This document shows positions 37,551 through 45,610 of a stretch of DNA of 64,000 nucleotides, piece by piece. The position numbers and the translations under genes are program-made. Source of the DNA: Spirosoma telluris (lineage in GTDB: Bacteria > Bacteroidota > Bacteroidia > Cytophagales > Spirosomataceae); the NCBI GenBank assembly GCA_003259005.1, contig QLII01000001.1, forward strand, positions 2,310,501 to 2,374,500, given 5' to 3'. Positions within the stretch are counted from its first letter, which is position 1. Each line of letters opens with the position of its first letter. The notes beneath the pieces were generated by a model. That model had not been told where the DNA came from. It searched no databases and saw only the letters and a program-made list of their open reading frames with translations.

Positions 37551-38795
37551 TTACTCAAACTCCTGTTTCAAAATATTCACAATTTCTTCGACCGTATCTT
37601 CTTCCAAATCGGTTCGTCGAACGAGTTCCTCTTTGCTTAAAGCCAGCACGCTTTTGGCCGTATCGAGACCTACTTTGCGTAACTCGTTGATCATCCACTC
37701 GTCGATTTCGTCGGAGAACTCCATCAGGTCAACGTCTTCGTCATCCTCCTGACCTTCGTTGTCCCGGAATACATCAATCTCCATGTCAACCAGTCGACCG
37801 GCGAGTTTAATATTCTGGCCGCCCTTTCCAATTGCCAGTGAAACCTGATCGGGTTTCAGGAATACCGATACCCGCTTCGTCTCCTTGTCGATCTGCATGG
37901 TGCTAATTTTTGCCGGACTAAGTGCCCGACTAATAAGCAGTTCGAGGTTTTCCGTGTAATTGATTACGTCGATATTTTCGTTGCCCAGTTCACGGACAAT
38001 GCCGTGAATCCGGGAACCTTTCATACCTACGCAGGCACCCACCGGATCAATGCGATCGTCGTAGGATTCAACAGCCACCTTGGCACGTTCGCCCGGTTCC
38101 CGCACAATCTTCCGAATTGAAATCAGGCCGTCATAAATTTCAGGCACTTCAATTTCGAACAGGCGCTCTAAAAATACCGGCGACGTTCGCGACAGTACAA
38201 TTTTAGGGGTTCCGTTTATCATCTCTACCCGGCTGATAACTGCTTTTACAGCTTCGCCTTTCCGGTAGCGATCTTTCGGAATTTGCTCTGTTCGTGGCAG
38301 ACTTAACTCGTTACTTTCTGAATCAATCAGGATTATTTCATGCTTCAGTAACTGATAAACTTCAGCGCCAACCAGATCACCGACCTGATCTTTATACTTC
38401 TGATAAAGGAGTTCTTTCTCCATGTCCTTTATCTTCTGAATAAGCGTCTGACGAGCTGTCTGAACAACTCGGCGACCGAAATCTTCCAGTTTTACTTCCT
38501 CGGCAACTTGTTCACCTACCTCAAAGTCGTCCTGAATTTTGCGGGCTTCGGCAAGGGGAATTTTGTCATAATCCCAAATATCTTCGGAGTTATCATCCAC
38601 GATTTCGCGCGTACGCCACATTTCCAGATCACCACTTTCGGCATTGATAATGACGTCGAAATTCTCGTCGGTACCATACTTTTTACGAATCATTGTCCGG
38701 AAGACTTCTTCCAGAATGGCGATCATGGTAGGCCGGTCAATATTTTTCGACCGGGCGAAATCAGCAAACGATTCGATTAATAGTCCACTGGTCAT
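37551..38795 (-). CDS. nusA: Transcription termination/antitermination factor NusA
   Basis: 414 residues. N-terminal RNA polymerase-binding domain (MTSGLLIESFADFARSKNID, then EVFRTMIRKKYG), an S1-like region (about 135-200), and two KH domains: DPVGACVGMKGSRIHGIVRE near 250 and SLAIGKGGQNIKLAGRL near 320. The C-terminal acidic stretch (GQEDDEDVDLMEF) ends in a short helical domain (VGLDTAKSVLALSKEELVRR). NusA modulates pausing, termination and antitermination. It is 91 bases after rimP and 155 bases before infB; both spacers contain repeats. Confidence 0.97.
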   Translation of the reverse strand: MTSGLLIESFADFARSKNIDRPTMIAILEEVFRTMIRKKYGTDENFDVIINAESGDLEMWRTREIVDDNSEDIWDYDKIPLAEARKIQDDFEVGEQVAEEVKLEDFGRRVVQTARQTLIQKIKDMEKELLYQKYKDQVGDLVGAEVYQLLKHEIILIDSESNELSLPRTEQIPKDRYRKGEAVKAVISRVEMINGTPKIVLSRTSPVFLERLFEIEVPEIYDGLISIRKIVREPGERAKVAVESYDDRIDPVGACVGMKGSRIHGIVRELGNENIDVINYTENLELLISRALSPAKISTMQIDKETKRVSVFLKPDQVSLAIGKGGQNIKLAGRLVDMEIDVFRDNEGQEDDEDVDLMEFSDEIDEWMINELRKVGLDTAKSVLALSKEELVRRTDLEEDTVEEIVNILKQEFE

Positions 38796-38812
38796 TTTAG
38801 TGTTTAGTCAAT

Positions 38813-38880
38813 AGTCATTAGTTAACAGTCAATAGTCAACAGCTAGTTTAATCTCACTGATGACTATCGACTAGTCACTC
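38813..38880. repeat. AGTCATTAGTCAACAGTC-type intergenic repeat, copy 1
   Basis: The rimP-nusA spacer is built from variants of AGTCAATAGTCATTAGT on one side and the inverse GACTATCGACTAGTCACT on the other. The same words make up the larger inverted repeat at 44254-44368. Confidence 0.6.
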
Positions 38881-38886
38881 ACAACT

Positions 38887-39399
38887 TTATTTAAATGATA
38901 CTTCTACATTCGCTTTTTTTAGCTCTCCGAAAGCAATCGGCGTAGGGCCAACAGGTACTGCCTCGGTAGTTAAATCAGCTTCCTTTTTCTTTTTACTCTT
39001 CGACTTCTTTTCGGCTTCAATATCCAGTACAATATGATCGTCCGTAACAGATACGAGCTTGCCCTTTCGGCTGGCTCCATCCGTGAGGATCACCATCAAT
39101 TGCCGCCCCACATTACGGACGAACTGACGGGGAAACGTCAGCGGATAATCGACACCCGGTGATGAAACTTCGAGAATAAACGGAGCTTCACCAAAAAAAT
39201 TCAGTTCATCCATTTGTGCGCCCAGCTTACGGCTGATATCGGCACATTCATCGATGGTAATTCCAGCGTCGCTATCCAGTAGAATAGTCACTTTAATGCG
39301 ACCACCCTGACGACCAACCATCTGTATATCAACGATATACAGGTAGCCATTGTTCAGATACGGCTGGAGTAATTCGGTTATTTTCGCTTTGTCCTCCAT
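38887..39399 (-). CDS. rimP: Ribosome maturation factor RimP
   Basis: 170 residues. The N-terminal alpha/beta domain has RIKVTILLDSDAGITIDECA and DISRKLGAQMDE, then FILEVSSPGVDYPLTFPRQF, the RimP signature. The C-terminal Sm-like domain has an unusual basic stretch (EKKSKSKKKKEADL near 140-153) before its last strand. RimP is needed for maturation of the 30S subunit. It is the first gene of rimP-nusA-infB, with a terminator-like hairpin and a Bacteroidota promoter box just upstream. Confidence 0.95.
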   Translation of the reverse strand: MEDKAKITELLQPYLNNGYLYIVDIQMVGRQGGRIKVTILLDSDAGITIDECADISRKLGAQMDELNFFGEAPFILEVSSPGVDYPLTFPRQFVRNVGRQLMVILTDGASRKGKLVSVTDDHIVLDIEAEKKSKSKKKKEADLTTEAVPVGPTPIAFGELKKANVEVSFK

Positions 39400-39413
39400 A
39401 GGGTAAGGCTAAC

Positions 39414-39440
39414 AAAAAAGGGAGTGCGACTCCCTTTTTT
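39414..39440 (-). terminator. Terminator-like hairpin in the rimP leader
   Basis: A perfect hairpin: AAAAAAGGGAGT (39414-39425), loop GCG, ACTCCCTTTTTT (39429-39440). It has an oligo-U tail on both strands. It lies 15 bases before the rimP ATG and 28 bases after the promoter box, so it falls inside the leader transcript and may act as an attenuator. Confidence 0.75.
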
Positions 39441-39467
39441 GATCAATGCCATATGGTTTTTGTGCCA

Positions 39468-39475
39468 CAAAGATA
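39468..39475 (-). promoter_or_regulatory. Bacteroidota -7 box of the rimP-nusA-infB promoter
   Basis: On the minus strand the sequence TATCTTTG matches the Bacteroidota sigma-A -7 consensus TAnnTTTG exactly. It lies about 70 bases upstream of the rimP start. A TTGC about 25 bases further upstream is a weak -33 match. Confidence 0.6.
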
Positions 39476-39588
39476 ATACGTTTCTACGTGCATAGCAAGT
39501 CCCGGATTTTGAGGAACAGTGTGCATTCCCGCCATTATGCCTTATTTTTGGCTTCTACAAGGTTTCTGTCTTGCTCAAAGACGACAGT

Positions 39589-40707
39589 ATGACGCTAAGA
39601 ATGCGAGTGGGGCAGCTCATTGCCTTTTTTTTCCGGTCGTTGTTGTGGTCGCTCAACCTCTTACTGGCTTTATATACCTGCCTGTCCTATTGGTTGCTCT
39701 ATAGCTTACAAACTGAGCACTGGTTGGCCGGTATGCTGATGATTTCAATACCGGTAGTCTGGTTTCTGAACCTGGTTACCGTCGGTTTGTGGCTTACAAC
39801 GCGCCCCTGGCGGAGTTGGCTCTCCGGGATTGTTCTACTAATTGGCATTATCTTATTCGGCTCCCGAACGTTCGTTTGGCACCAACCAAATGAACTAACT
39901 ACTCCGGGTACTCGGCTGAAGTTATTTAGCTATAATGTGCAGGCTTTTGGGGAACAGGAATACTGGGAGCGACGTCAAAGTTCACCCCGCGTCCGGCGAA
40001 TACTCAATTACGTATTACGTTACGATGCGCCTATAAAGTGTTTTCAGGAATTTTACAACTCTACGGGGGTGTCTGATTACGATATGGTCGGGCGCTTCGA
40101 AAAGGCGGGCTATCACTATTCAGCGTTTCTACGTCCTGAAGCAGCACACGTAGCCAGTGGAGATATTGGTATTGCCATATTTTCGATCTACCCTATTCTT
40201 GATTCAGGACGCGAGCTATTTGACACCCACAATGGTATTGTCTGGGCTAATGTCAAAATAGGCAATGATACGATACGTATTATCAATGTGCACCTGCACT
40301 CAATGGGTATTCGGGTAGGAAAAGTCCTAAAACAAAAAAAAATAAAGGGTGTCCAGCATGAAACCCGTGGGGTGTTGAGTGCTCTACGTACCGGGTTTAT
40401 CAACCGAAATGAGGAAGTCCGTAAAGTGGAAGAGTATATTCAGAATAGCCATTATCCAGTTATCGTAACGGGCGATCATAACGATACCCCCTATAGTGTC
40501 GTTTATGAGCGGCTTCGGCGGCTTTTACCCAATTCGTTTGAGGAGGCTGGTCGTGGTTTTGGCTTCAGCTATAATCGACTACCGGGCTTTATCCGTATTG
40601 ATCATCAGTTTCATGACCCAAAGTTGCCCGTTTTAAACTTCGAGACGATCAACTATGTCAAGTACTCCGATCACTACCCGATTGTGGGGACGTATTTGGT
40701 GAAATAG
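39589..40707 (+). CDS. Membrane-anchored endonuclease/exonuclease/phosphatase family protein
   Basis: 372 residues from the ATG at 39589 (a TTG at 39571 is in frame). Three N-terminal membrane helices (LLWSLNLLLALYTCLSYWLL, MLMISIPVVWFLNLVTVGLW, LSGIVLLIGIILFGSRTF) are followed by an EEP catalytic domain outside the membrane: LFSYNVQAFGE, CFQEFYN (metal-binding Glu), INVHLHS (His), VTGDHNDTP (Asp/Asn) and a final SDHYPIVGTY (Asp-His). All catalytic positions are present. The family includes nucleases and lipid or sugar phosphodiesterases; the substrate cannot be told here. It diverges from rimP and converges on moaE. Confidence 0.85.
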   Translation: MTLRMRVGQLIAFFFRSLLWSLNLLLALYTCLSYWLLYSLQTEHWLAGMLMISIPVVWFLNLVTVGLWLTTRPWRSWLSGIVLLIGIILFGSRTFVWHQPNELTTPGTRLKLFSYNVQAFGEQEYWERRQSSPRVRRILNYVLRYDAPIKCFQEFYNSTGVSDYDMVGRFEKAGYHYSAFLRPEAAHVASGDIGIAIFSIYPILDSGRELFDTHNGIVWANVKIGNDTIRIINVHLHSMGIRVGKVLKQKKIKGVQHETRGVLSALRTGFINRNEEVRKVEEYIQNSHYPVIVTGDHNDTPYSVVYERLRRLLPNSFEEAGRGFGFSYNRLPGFIRIDHQFHDPKLPVLNFETINYVKYSDHYPIVGTYLVK

Positions 40708-40725
40708 TTGAGTTAGTCAAAGTTA

Positions 40726-40788
40726 GTGTAGTGGGTTGAATGAGTTAAAGTAAATTGCCACCCCTTCGACTCACTTAACCTACTACAC
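40726..40788. terminator. Hairpin between convergent genes
   Basis: GTGTAGTGGGTTGAATGAGT (40726-40745) and its near-complement (40769-40788, three mismatches) form a 20-base stem between the EEP gene (+) and moaE (-). There is no clear U-run. Confidence 0.45.
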
Positions 40789-40798
40789 CAATTCCCAT

Positions 40799-41209
40799 CT
40801 ACGGGTGCGCATTCACCCACGCTTCGCCATCCGTAAATACTTCTTTTTTCCAGATGGGTACGGTCTGTTTGATCGTGTCTATAATATAGCGGCAGGCATC
40901 AAAGGCATCGGCACGGTGGGCGGTGGCTACACCAATGAAGACAGCCATTTCACCAATTATTAGGGTGCCTTTACGATGGATAATGGCATAGCGAAGGATA
41001 GGCCACCGCAATCCAGCGTCATCCGCAATTTTTTGCATTTCAGTAATCGCCATACGGTCATAGGCTTCATACTCAAGCCGGTCAACTGGACGTTCCTGGG
41101 TATTATCACGAACAACACCCAGAAATAAATCAATAGCTCCTGCCTGGTCTGATTGTAAGTAGGCCAAGGCCGCAGGAACGTCGATGGGATCAGTAGTAAG
41201 CGTAATCAT
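40799..41209 (-). CDS. moaE: Molybdopterin synthase catalytic subunit MoaE
   Basis: 136 residues from the ATG at 41209, matching the family length; a longer in-frame start at 41266 would run through the intergenic repeat. Conserved parts are GAIDLFLGVVRDNTQ, LEYEAYDRMA, HRKGTLIIGEMAVFIGVATA and the catalytic C-terminal PIWKKEVFTDGEAWV with the active-site Lys. MoaE transfers sulfur from MoaD thiocarboxylate to precursor Z to give molybdopterin. MoaD is encoded just upstream; no other molybdenum cofactor gene lies in the window. Confidence 0.95.
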   Translation of the reverse strand: MITLTTDPIDVPAALAYLQSDQAGAIDLFLGVVRDNTQERPVDRLEYEAYDRMAITEMQKIADDAGLRWPILRYAIIHRKGTLIIGEMAVFIGVATAHRADAFDACRYIIDTIKQTVPIWKKEVFTDGEAWVNAHP

Positions 41210-41214
41210 AAGCA

Positions 41215-41276
41215 GAATGAAAAATGTATAATGAATAATTGGGGCCGCCTGTGCGTGACTACACATTATCCATTAA
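41215..41276. repeat. AATGAATAATG-type intergenic repeat, copy 3
   Basis: AATGTATAATGAATAATTGG and the inverse ACATTATCCATTAATTTA bracket a GC-rich centre in the moaD-moaE spacer. It is the third copy of the family found at 28447 and 37479. Confidence 0.55.
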
Positions 41277-41277
41277 T

Positions 41278-41526
41278 TTACCCTCCACTAACAGGTGGTA
41301 TCAGAGCAATTTCATCATTCTGATTCAGCAATTGATCAGATTCAGCATATTCACCATTAACGGCCACCAACAACGATCGGATACCAGCCAGGGCGGGAAA
41401 TTGCTGATGCAACTGACTTAGCATATCACCAACCTTTGCATGCTCAGGTAAAGAAATCGAAATAGCCGACTGGCCGGTCAGATCACGCGTGATCCCAAAT
41501 AAAAGTACAGAAACAGGTAAATCCAT
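41278..41526 (-). CDS. moaD: Molybdopterin synthase sulfur carrier MoaD
   Basis: 82 residues with a ubiquitin-like fold. It starts VSVLLFGITRDLTGQSAIS and ends NQNDEIALIPPVSGG. The C-terminal Gly-Gly is adenylated and thiocarboxylated before giving sulfur to MoaE. It precedes moaE by about 68 bases on the same strand. Confidence 0.95.
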   Translation of the reverse strand: MDLPVSVLLFGITRDLTGQSAISISLPEHAKVGDMLSQLHQQFPALAGIRSLLVAVNGEYAESDQLLNQNDEIALIPPVSGG

Positions 41527-41602
41527 AAATAAACGACAATGCAGGAACAGGACCTATCTCGGGAACGTAACAAAGGCTGGTTGAAGTTCGCTTCCTGCCA
41601 AT

Positions 41603-41642
41603 AAAAAGGGTGTCACTATTCAGTAGAAGTGGCACCCTTTTT
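41603..41642. terminator. Bidirectional intrinsic terminator
   Basis: AAAAAGGGTGTCAC (41603-41616) pairs with GTGGCACCCTTTTT (41629-41642) with one G-U pair and a 12-base loop. It sits downstream of the helical repeat protein gene (-), before moaD. Confidence 0.85.
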
Positions 41643-41660
41643 ATGAAATAGCGATGACGT

Positions 41661-41942
41661 CTATTTTGAATTATTCAACTTCCGCTCAGCTTTCTTCATT
41701 TTGCGGTTGGTCTTATCAAGGGCCTTATCTGTACCCTCTTTCACGTCTTCCTTTGTATTTTTAGCCGCCGTTGACACTTTATCGCCCGCTTTATCAGCTT
41801 CGCGACCTATTTTTCTACCAGCAGCTTTTGTCGTTTCTTTAGCCTGATGTGCTGTTTCCTTTGCCTTTTCTTTTGTATCCTGTGCCGATACGAGTGCCGT
41901 TGAGAAGGCCAGCGCAACGGCCAGCATAATGATCTTTTTCAT
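41661..41942 (-). CDS. Small exported Lys/Ala-rich helical protein
   Basis: 93 residues. A signal peptide (IIMLAVALAFSTALVSAQ) is followed by about 75 residues of Lys/Glu/Ala/Thr-rich amphipathic helix with an 11-residue-like LEA/YtxH-type pattern (TKEKAKETAHQAKETTKAAG, TAAKNTKEDVKEGTDKALDK). Such proteins are usually stress-linked periplasmic or surface proteins; no precise function. The first bases upstream of the ATG form a GTTGTTGAG/CTCAACAAC hairpin (41944-41974) in the leader. A strong terminator follows the gene. Confidence 0.75.
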   Translation of the reverse strand: MKKIIMLAVALAFSTALVSAQDTKEKAKETAHQAKETTKAAGRKIGREADKAGDKVSTAAKNTKEDVKEGTDKALDKTNRKMKKAERKLNNSK

Positions 41943-42042
41943 GGTTGTTGAGTTGTTTGTACGCCCTCAACAACATCCCAAAAGAATCGATTGTTTAAAT
42001 TTCGGCTTGGGTGTACGTAATCACGCAGAAGTAAGTCAGATC

Positions 42043-42122
42043 AGATTCTATTGGTTCTAAGATTCTATTATACTGGAAAACAGCAACTTGATGCGATAGA
42101 GCCCAAAGAATCCTGAGAATCT
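42043..42122. repeat. AGATTCT-bounded element, second copy
   Basis: It starts AGATTCTATTGGTTCTAAGA and ends with CCTGAGAATCT, so its ends are inverted AGATTCT words as in the element at 22825-23047, which also carries CCTGAGAATC near its right end. It lies between the small helical protein and the protease gene. Non-coding. Confidence 0.45.
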
Positions 42123-42157
42123 AAAAGTTACAACCAGTTAACAATAACCACTTTACC

Positions 42158-43174
42158 TTACTCCTTGTGCTTGAAAACTTTCACCTGATATACGTAATCC
42201 TGCATCCGCTTAATTTGCTTTTTACGGGGCAGATTGGCTAAGGTATTTTTCCGGTTCAGGCGCAGGGGCTGACCTTTCAGGGAATCGACGGGGATATTGC
42301 TCAGGGCTTCGAGCAGGTAATTGGTTTTTACGGCAAAGCTCACTCCTTCCGACGTGGTTTGCTTACCGCTGATAATTCCGATCACATTCCCTTTTTCGTC
42401 TAAAAGCGGGCCACCTGAGTTACCGGGGTTCACGCCAATAGCCACCTGGTAAGCCGTTGAGTCACCCCGGTAACCAGTGCCAGAGCTTAGATAGCCTTCT
42501 CCATAGACAATCTCTTCGCGGGGATATCCAAGGGTATAAACGCGCTCACCAAGGTCAGACGGACGTGCGTCGAAACTATAGGGAACCGGTGGAAGTGTAC
42601 GAAATGCGCTATCGTCGCAGAGTTGTAGAAAAGCCAGGTCATGCGTCTGATCGGTGTAAACGACCCGGGCTTTATAAACTTCTCCTTTGGTACTTTGGAC
42701 GTATACCGAGTCAGCATCACGAACAATGTGGTTATTCGTTACAAAATACCCATCACCAGTCAATAAAAAGCCCGAGCCAGATACCTGTGCCGGATTGATG
42801 CTCAGACCACGCCCACGCCCATTAAAATCGTTCAGCATCTTACGTTGCGACGACTTAACTGCCTGAATTTCTTTGCTTAACTGGCTATATTGTTGTTCCT
42901 GCTGATGACTTTGCTGGTACGAACGGTAGAGAAAAATGGAGCCGAAGGTAGTAATAATAGCTGCCGATGCTGCCACCGCCAACGTAGTACGATAGGCCTG
43001 CCATAGCGCCCGAATTTTACCCGACTGCTCCGTTTCAGACTGATAGGCATCAGCTTCCCGGCGCATCGCATTCATATCGACGCCTGCCTGAATTTTCGCC
43101 AGCCGCTGCTTGAACCGAATTCGTTCACCGTAGGCATGCAGCGCGTTATCAATGTCTTTTTCCTCGTCCATCAC
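42158..43174 (-). CDS. Membrane-anchored trypsin-like (DegP/DegS-type) serine protease
   Basis: 338 residues. Residues about 1-60 are cytoplasmic and charged (KDIDNALHAYGERIRFKQRL), then comes one membrane helix (TTLAVAASAAIITTFGSIFL). A short coiled segment is followed by the protease domain with a complete triad: His in YFVTNNHIV, Asp in QTHDLAFLQL, Ser in GVNPGNSGGPLLDE. There is no PDZ domain; the C-terminal about 50 residues are basic. It lies 66 bases after an ECF-type sigma factor gene on the same strand. The N-terminal cytoplasmic part is in the right place to act as an anti-sigma-like tether, which is an inference. Confidence 0.85.
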   Translation of the reverse strand: MMDEEKDIDNALHAYGERIRFKQRLAKIQAGVDMNAMRREADAYQSETEQSGKIRALWQAYRTTLAVAASAAIITTFGSIFLYRSYQQSHQQEQQYSQLSKEIQAVKSSQRKMLNDFNGRGRGLSINPAQVSGSGFLLTGDGYFVTNNHIVRDADSVYVQSTKGEVYKARVVYTDQTHDLAFLQLCDDSAFRTLPPVPYSFDARPSDLGERVYTLGYPREEIVYGEGYLSSGTGYRGDSTAYQVAIGVNPGNSGGPLLDEKGNVIGIISGKQTTSEGVSFAVKTNYLLEALSNIPVDSLKGQPLRLNRKNTLANLPRKKQIKRMQDYVYQVKVFKHKE

Positions 43175-43240
43175 TCAAGATAGTTATAAGGTTATTGAGT
43201 TAGTAGGCCATCCAGTTGTCATGAATAACTCAGCAACTTC

Positions 43241-43828
43241 TCACTGTTTATACTCCGAAAAGAAGAGCCGCTTTAGCCGCATCAGACACTTATACTTCTG
43301 CGTTTTAGCATTATCGGCATTGGTATAGCCAAACTTTTCGGTAATGTCCTGCATACTCAGATGCTGGATATAAAAATCGTCTAATAAGGTCCGGCAGGGT
43401 TCGCCAAGTCGGTCGAGTGAATCAGCCATCAGGTCAAACTGACGATCCCGTTCTTCATGATCAATCAGATCATCGTTCAGATGGTCAAGCGCTATCTCAT
43501 CCGAAACAGGCGTTTCCACATCACGCACCGCAAACCGGCTCCGTTGCGCTAACTGTTTGAGCCACAAACGCCTGCCAATGGAATACAAGTATGTTTTCAA
43601 TTGACAATGCAACTCAAGCGAACCACTCCGCACTTTCTCATACAGCACAATCAACGCTTCCTGATAAATGTCCTTGGCATCGTCTTCATTACCGCTATTC
43701 GTGGTCACAAAGTGAAGTACCATTGGAAAGTACCGTCGGTATAACTGCGTCAGTGCACTGTCGGAGCCCTCGGCCAAACCCATCAACAATTCCTCATCCG
43801 TCAATATGGTCTGCCTACTTTCCTTCAT
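43241..43828 (-). CDS. RNA polymerase ECF-type sigma factor
   Basis: 195 residues. Region 2 is clear (ALTQLYRRYFPMVLHFVTTN, DDAKDIYQEALIVLYEKV), then region 4 (LGEPCRTLLDDFYIQHLSMQ, DITEKFGYTNADNAKTQKYK). It resembles the sigma-70 family proteins of Bacteroidota that sit upstream of membrane proteins. The downstream protease with a cytoplasmic tail is its likely functional partner, in place of a classical anti-sigma factor. Confidence 0.9.
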   Translation of the reverse strand: MKESRQTILTDEELLMGLAEGSDSALTQLYRRYFPMVLHFVTTNSGNEDDAKDIYQEALIVLYEKVRSGSLELHCQLKTYLYSIGRRLWLKQLAQRSRFAVRDVETPVSDEIALDHLNDDLIDHEERDRQFDLMADSLDRLGEPCRTLLDDFYIQHLSMQDITEKFGYTNADNAKTQKYKCLMRLKRLFFSEYKQ

Positions 43829-43969
43829 CGGATTGACTCATTACTTAATACAAAAACGGTTAAGACGTAACCCAAAAAAAAGTTAAAAAATGTTGGGTTA
43901 CCTTTTTCCCTATAGCGTATTAACGTTGACATTAATTAGTAATCACTTAAACAAAAACATTTCAAAACT

Positions 43970-44161
43970 ATGAAAGCAATCACGAAATCCGCCTTCTTTT
44001 TCATGGCTATGATCGCCCTGGCTACGTCTTGCAGCTCGAAGAAGACCGAAACCACCGAAACGACGACCACCACCACGACGGATTCTTCTTCGACGATGGC
44101 TACGGATTCGACGATGGCTACGGATTCTGCTTCGACGATGTCTGCTGATAGCGCGAAGTAA
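43970..44161 (+). CDS. Small Thr/Ser-rich lipoprotein
   Basis: 63 residues. A lipoprotein signal (FFFMAMIALATSC, Cys near 20) is followed by a low-complexity Thr/Ser/Ala/Asp tail (TETTETTTTTTTDSSSTMAT, DSTMATDSAS). The near-exact nine-residue repeats come from a tandem repeat at the DNA level (ACGATGGCTACGGATTC repeated). Probably a surface-exposed spacer-like lipoprotein; function unknown. It is followed by a terminator. Confidence 0.75.
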   Translation: MKAITKSAFFFMAMIALATSCSSKKTETTETTTTTTTDSSSTMATDSTMATDSASTMSADSAK

Positions 44162-44220
44162 TTTTTGCTAAGGCACAACTGCCGGTAAATTTTGCCGACA
44201 ACGCTATAAACGATATAAGA

Positions 44221-44252
44221 ACCTCCTGATACGTCAGGGGGTTTTTGTTTTT
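44221..44252 (+). terminator. Intrinsic terminator of the small lipoprotein gene
   Basis: CCTCCTGA (44222-44229), loop TACG, TCAGGGGG (44234-44241) with one G-U pair, followed by a U-rich run (GTTTTTGTTTTTTT). It lies 60 bases after the stop. Confidence 0.85.
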
Positions 44253-44253
44253 T

Positions 44254-44368
44254 TAGTCAACAGTCATTAGTCAACAGTCATTAGTCATTAGTGGCTGACG
44301 CATACACATTGCTTTCGCGTCAGCCACTAATGACTGTTGACTGACGACTATTGACTATTAACTGACGA
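44254..44368. repeat. AGTCATTAGTCAACAGTC-type inverted repeat, copy 2
   Basis: Direct copies of TAGTCAACAGTCATTAGTCA lead into an 18-bp perfect stem (44284-44301 with 44317-44334, GTCATTAGTGGCTGACGC), and the inverse words follow on the right. It fills the gap between the small lipoprotein terminator and the gpsA stop. Related to 38813-38880. Confidence 0.7.
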
Positions 44369-44370
44369 CT

Positions 44371-45375
44371 TCATTGTAACACTTGTTTTAACCCGTTCAT
44401 CTCGCCCGTTGGTGCCGCCCGCTCATACAGTATGTTGTAAACTGCATTCGTGATGGGCATATCGACGCCGAATTTTCGGTTAATTTCGTAGATGCTTTTA
44501 ACGGCATAATAGCCCTCGGCAATCATATTCATTTCAGCTTGTGCGGATTGAATCGTATATCCCCGGCCAATTAACGTACCAAATGTGCGATTCCGACTGA
44601 AGGGCGAATAAGCCGTTACGAGCAAATCACCCAGGTAAGCGGAGCCGCTCAGGTCGCGATGTTTGGGATAGATGGCATCGACAAACCGCTTGATTTCCTG
44701 CATGGCATTGGAAACCAGCACCGCCTGAAAATTATCGCCATATCCCAATCCCCGCGTGATTCCACAGGCCAGCGCAATAATATTTTTCATTACGGCACTA
44801 TACTCGATCCCATAAATATCATCGACAGGCGTCGTTTGTACGAAGCGGCAACGTAACAGATCGGCCACGCGTTCGGCACAGTCGGGATCTTGTGAGGCAA
44901 TGGTCAGATACGACTGTTTTTCCAGGGCTACTTCCTCGGCATGGCAGGGACCGGCAATGACCGACATTCGCTTCGTTGGTACGCCATACTGCTCGCTAAC
45001 CCAGTCGGTTACGAGTTGGTTTGCCCCTGGAATCATGCCTTTAATGGCCGACACCACATATTTTTCCTTGAAATGCTCCGGTTTCAGCCCGGTAAGTGCA
45101 TCACCAATAAAAGCCGCCGGAACGGCCAGAATTATATAGTCGCTATCACGAACGGCCTCTCGAATTTTCGTGCACACTTTTACCTTGCGGGTGTTAATCT
45201 GCACGTCGCTCAGGTAGCTTGGGTTATGGCCAAATTTCTTGAGATGTTCCGCATCGGTTGTTTTACGGAGCCACCATTTAACACTGACATTATTTTCGGA
45301 GAGGATTTTAACGAGCGCGGTGGCCCAACTCCCTCCTCCCACCATCGTTAGCCGAACAGGTTGAGTTACTTTCAT
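44371..45375 (-). CDS. gpsA: NAD(P)-dependent glycerol-3-phosphate dehydrogenase
   Basis: 334 residues. N-terminal Rossmann fold (LTMVGGGSWATALVKILSEN), then ILAVPAAFIGDAL and VSAIKGMIPGANQLVTDW. The C-terminal helical domain has the catalytic Lys region (YSAVMKNIIALACGITRGLG) and SAYLGDLLVTAYSPFSRNRTFG. It makes sn-glycerol 3-phosphate from dihydroxyacetone phosphate for phospholipid synthesis. Compared with most bacterial GpsA the NAD motif reads GGGSWAT rather than GAGSWGT. Single gene, convergent with the small lipoprotein. Confidence 0.95.
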   Translation of the reverse strand: MKVTQPVRLTMVGGGSWATALVKILSENNVSVKWWLRKTTDAEHLKKFGHNPSYLSDVQINTRKVKVCTKIREAVRDSDYIILAVPAAFIGDALTGLKPEHFKEKYVVSAIKGMIPGANQLVTDWVSEQYGVPTKRMSVIAGPCHAEEVALEKQSYLTIASQDPDCAERVADLLRCRFVQTTPVDDIYGIEYSAVMKNIIALACGITRGLGYGDNFQAVLVSNAMQEIKRFVDAIYPKHRDLSGSAYLGDLLVTAYSPFSRNRTFGTLIGRGYTIQSAQAEMNMIAEGYYAVKSIYEINRKFGVDMPITNAVYNILYERAAPTGEMNGLKQVLQ

Positions 45376-45610
45376 GAGGCAAAGTAAGGAAGAAAGACGG
45401 AGACTAGATACAGCCTGCTTGCCCAGTCGATTCGGTTGCGGCTGTCCCTAAAATGGATAGCTCAACGAATCCTATTCAATGGCCCTTACTTACCGAAAGC
45501 TAAGTCGTCTGACCCATAGACAATTACTTCAGCATACAGGACTCTATTTTTTGCATATTTGCCTGTCTACTATCACCGATAGTCCTCTAAACCAGCCACC
45601 TACACTTGCT

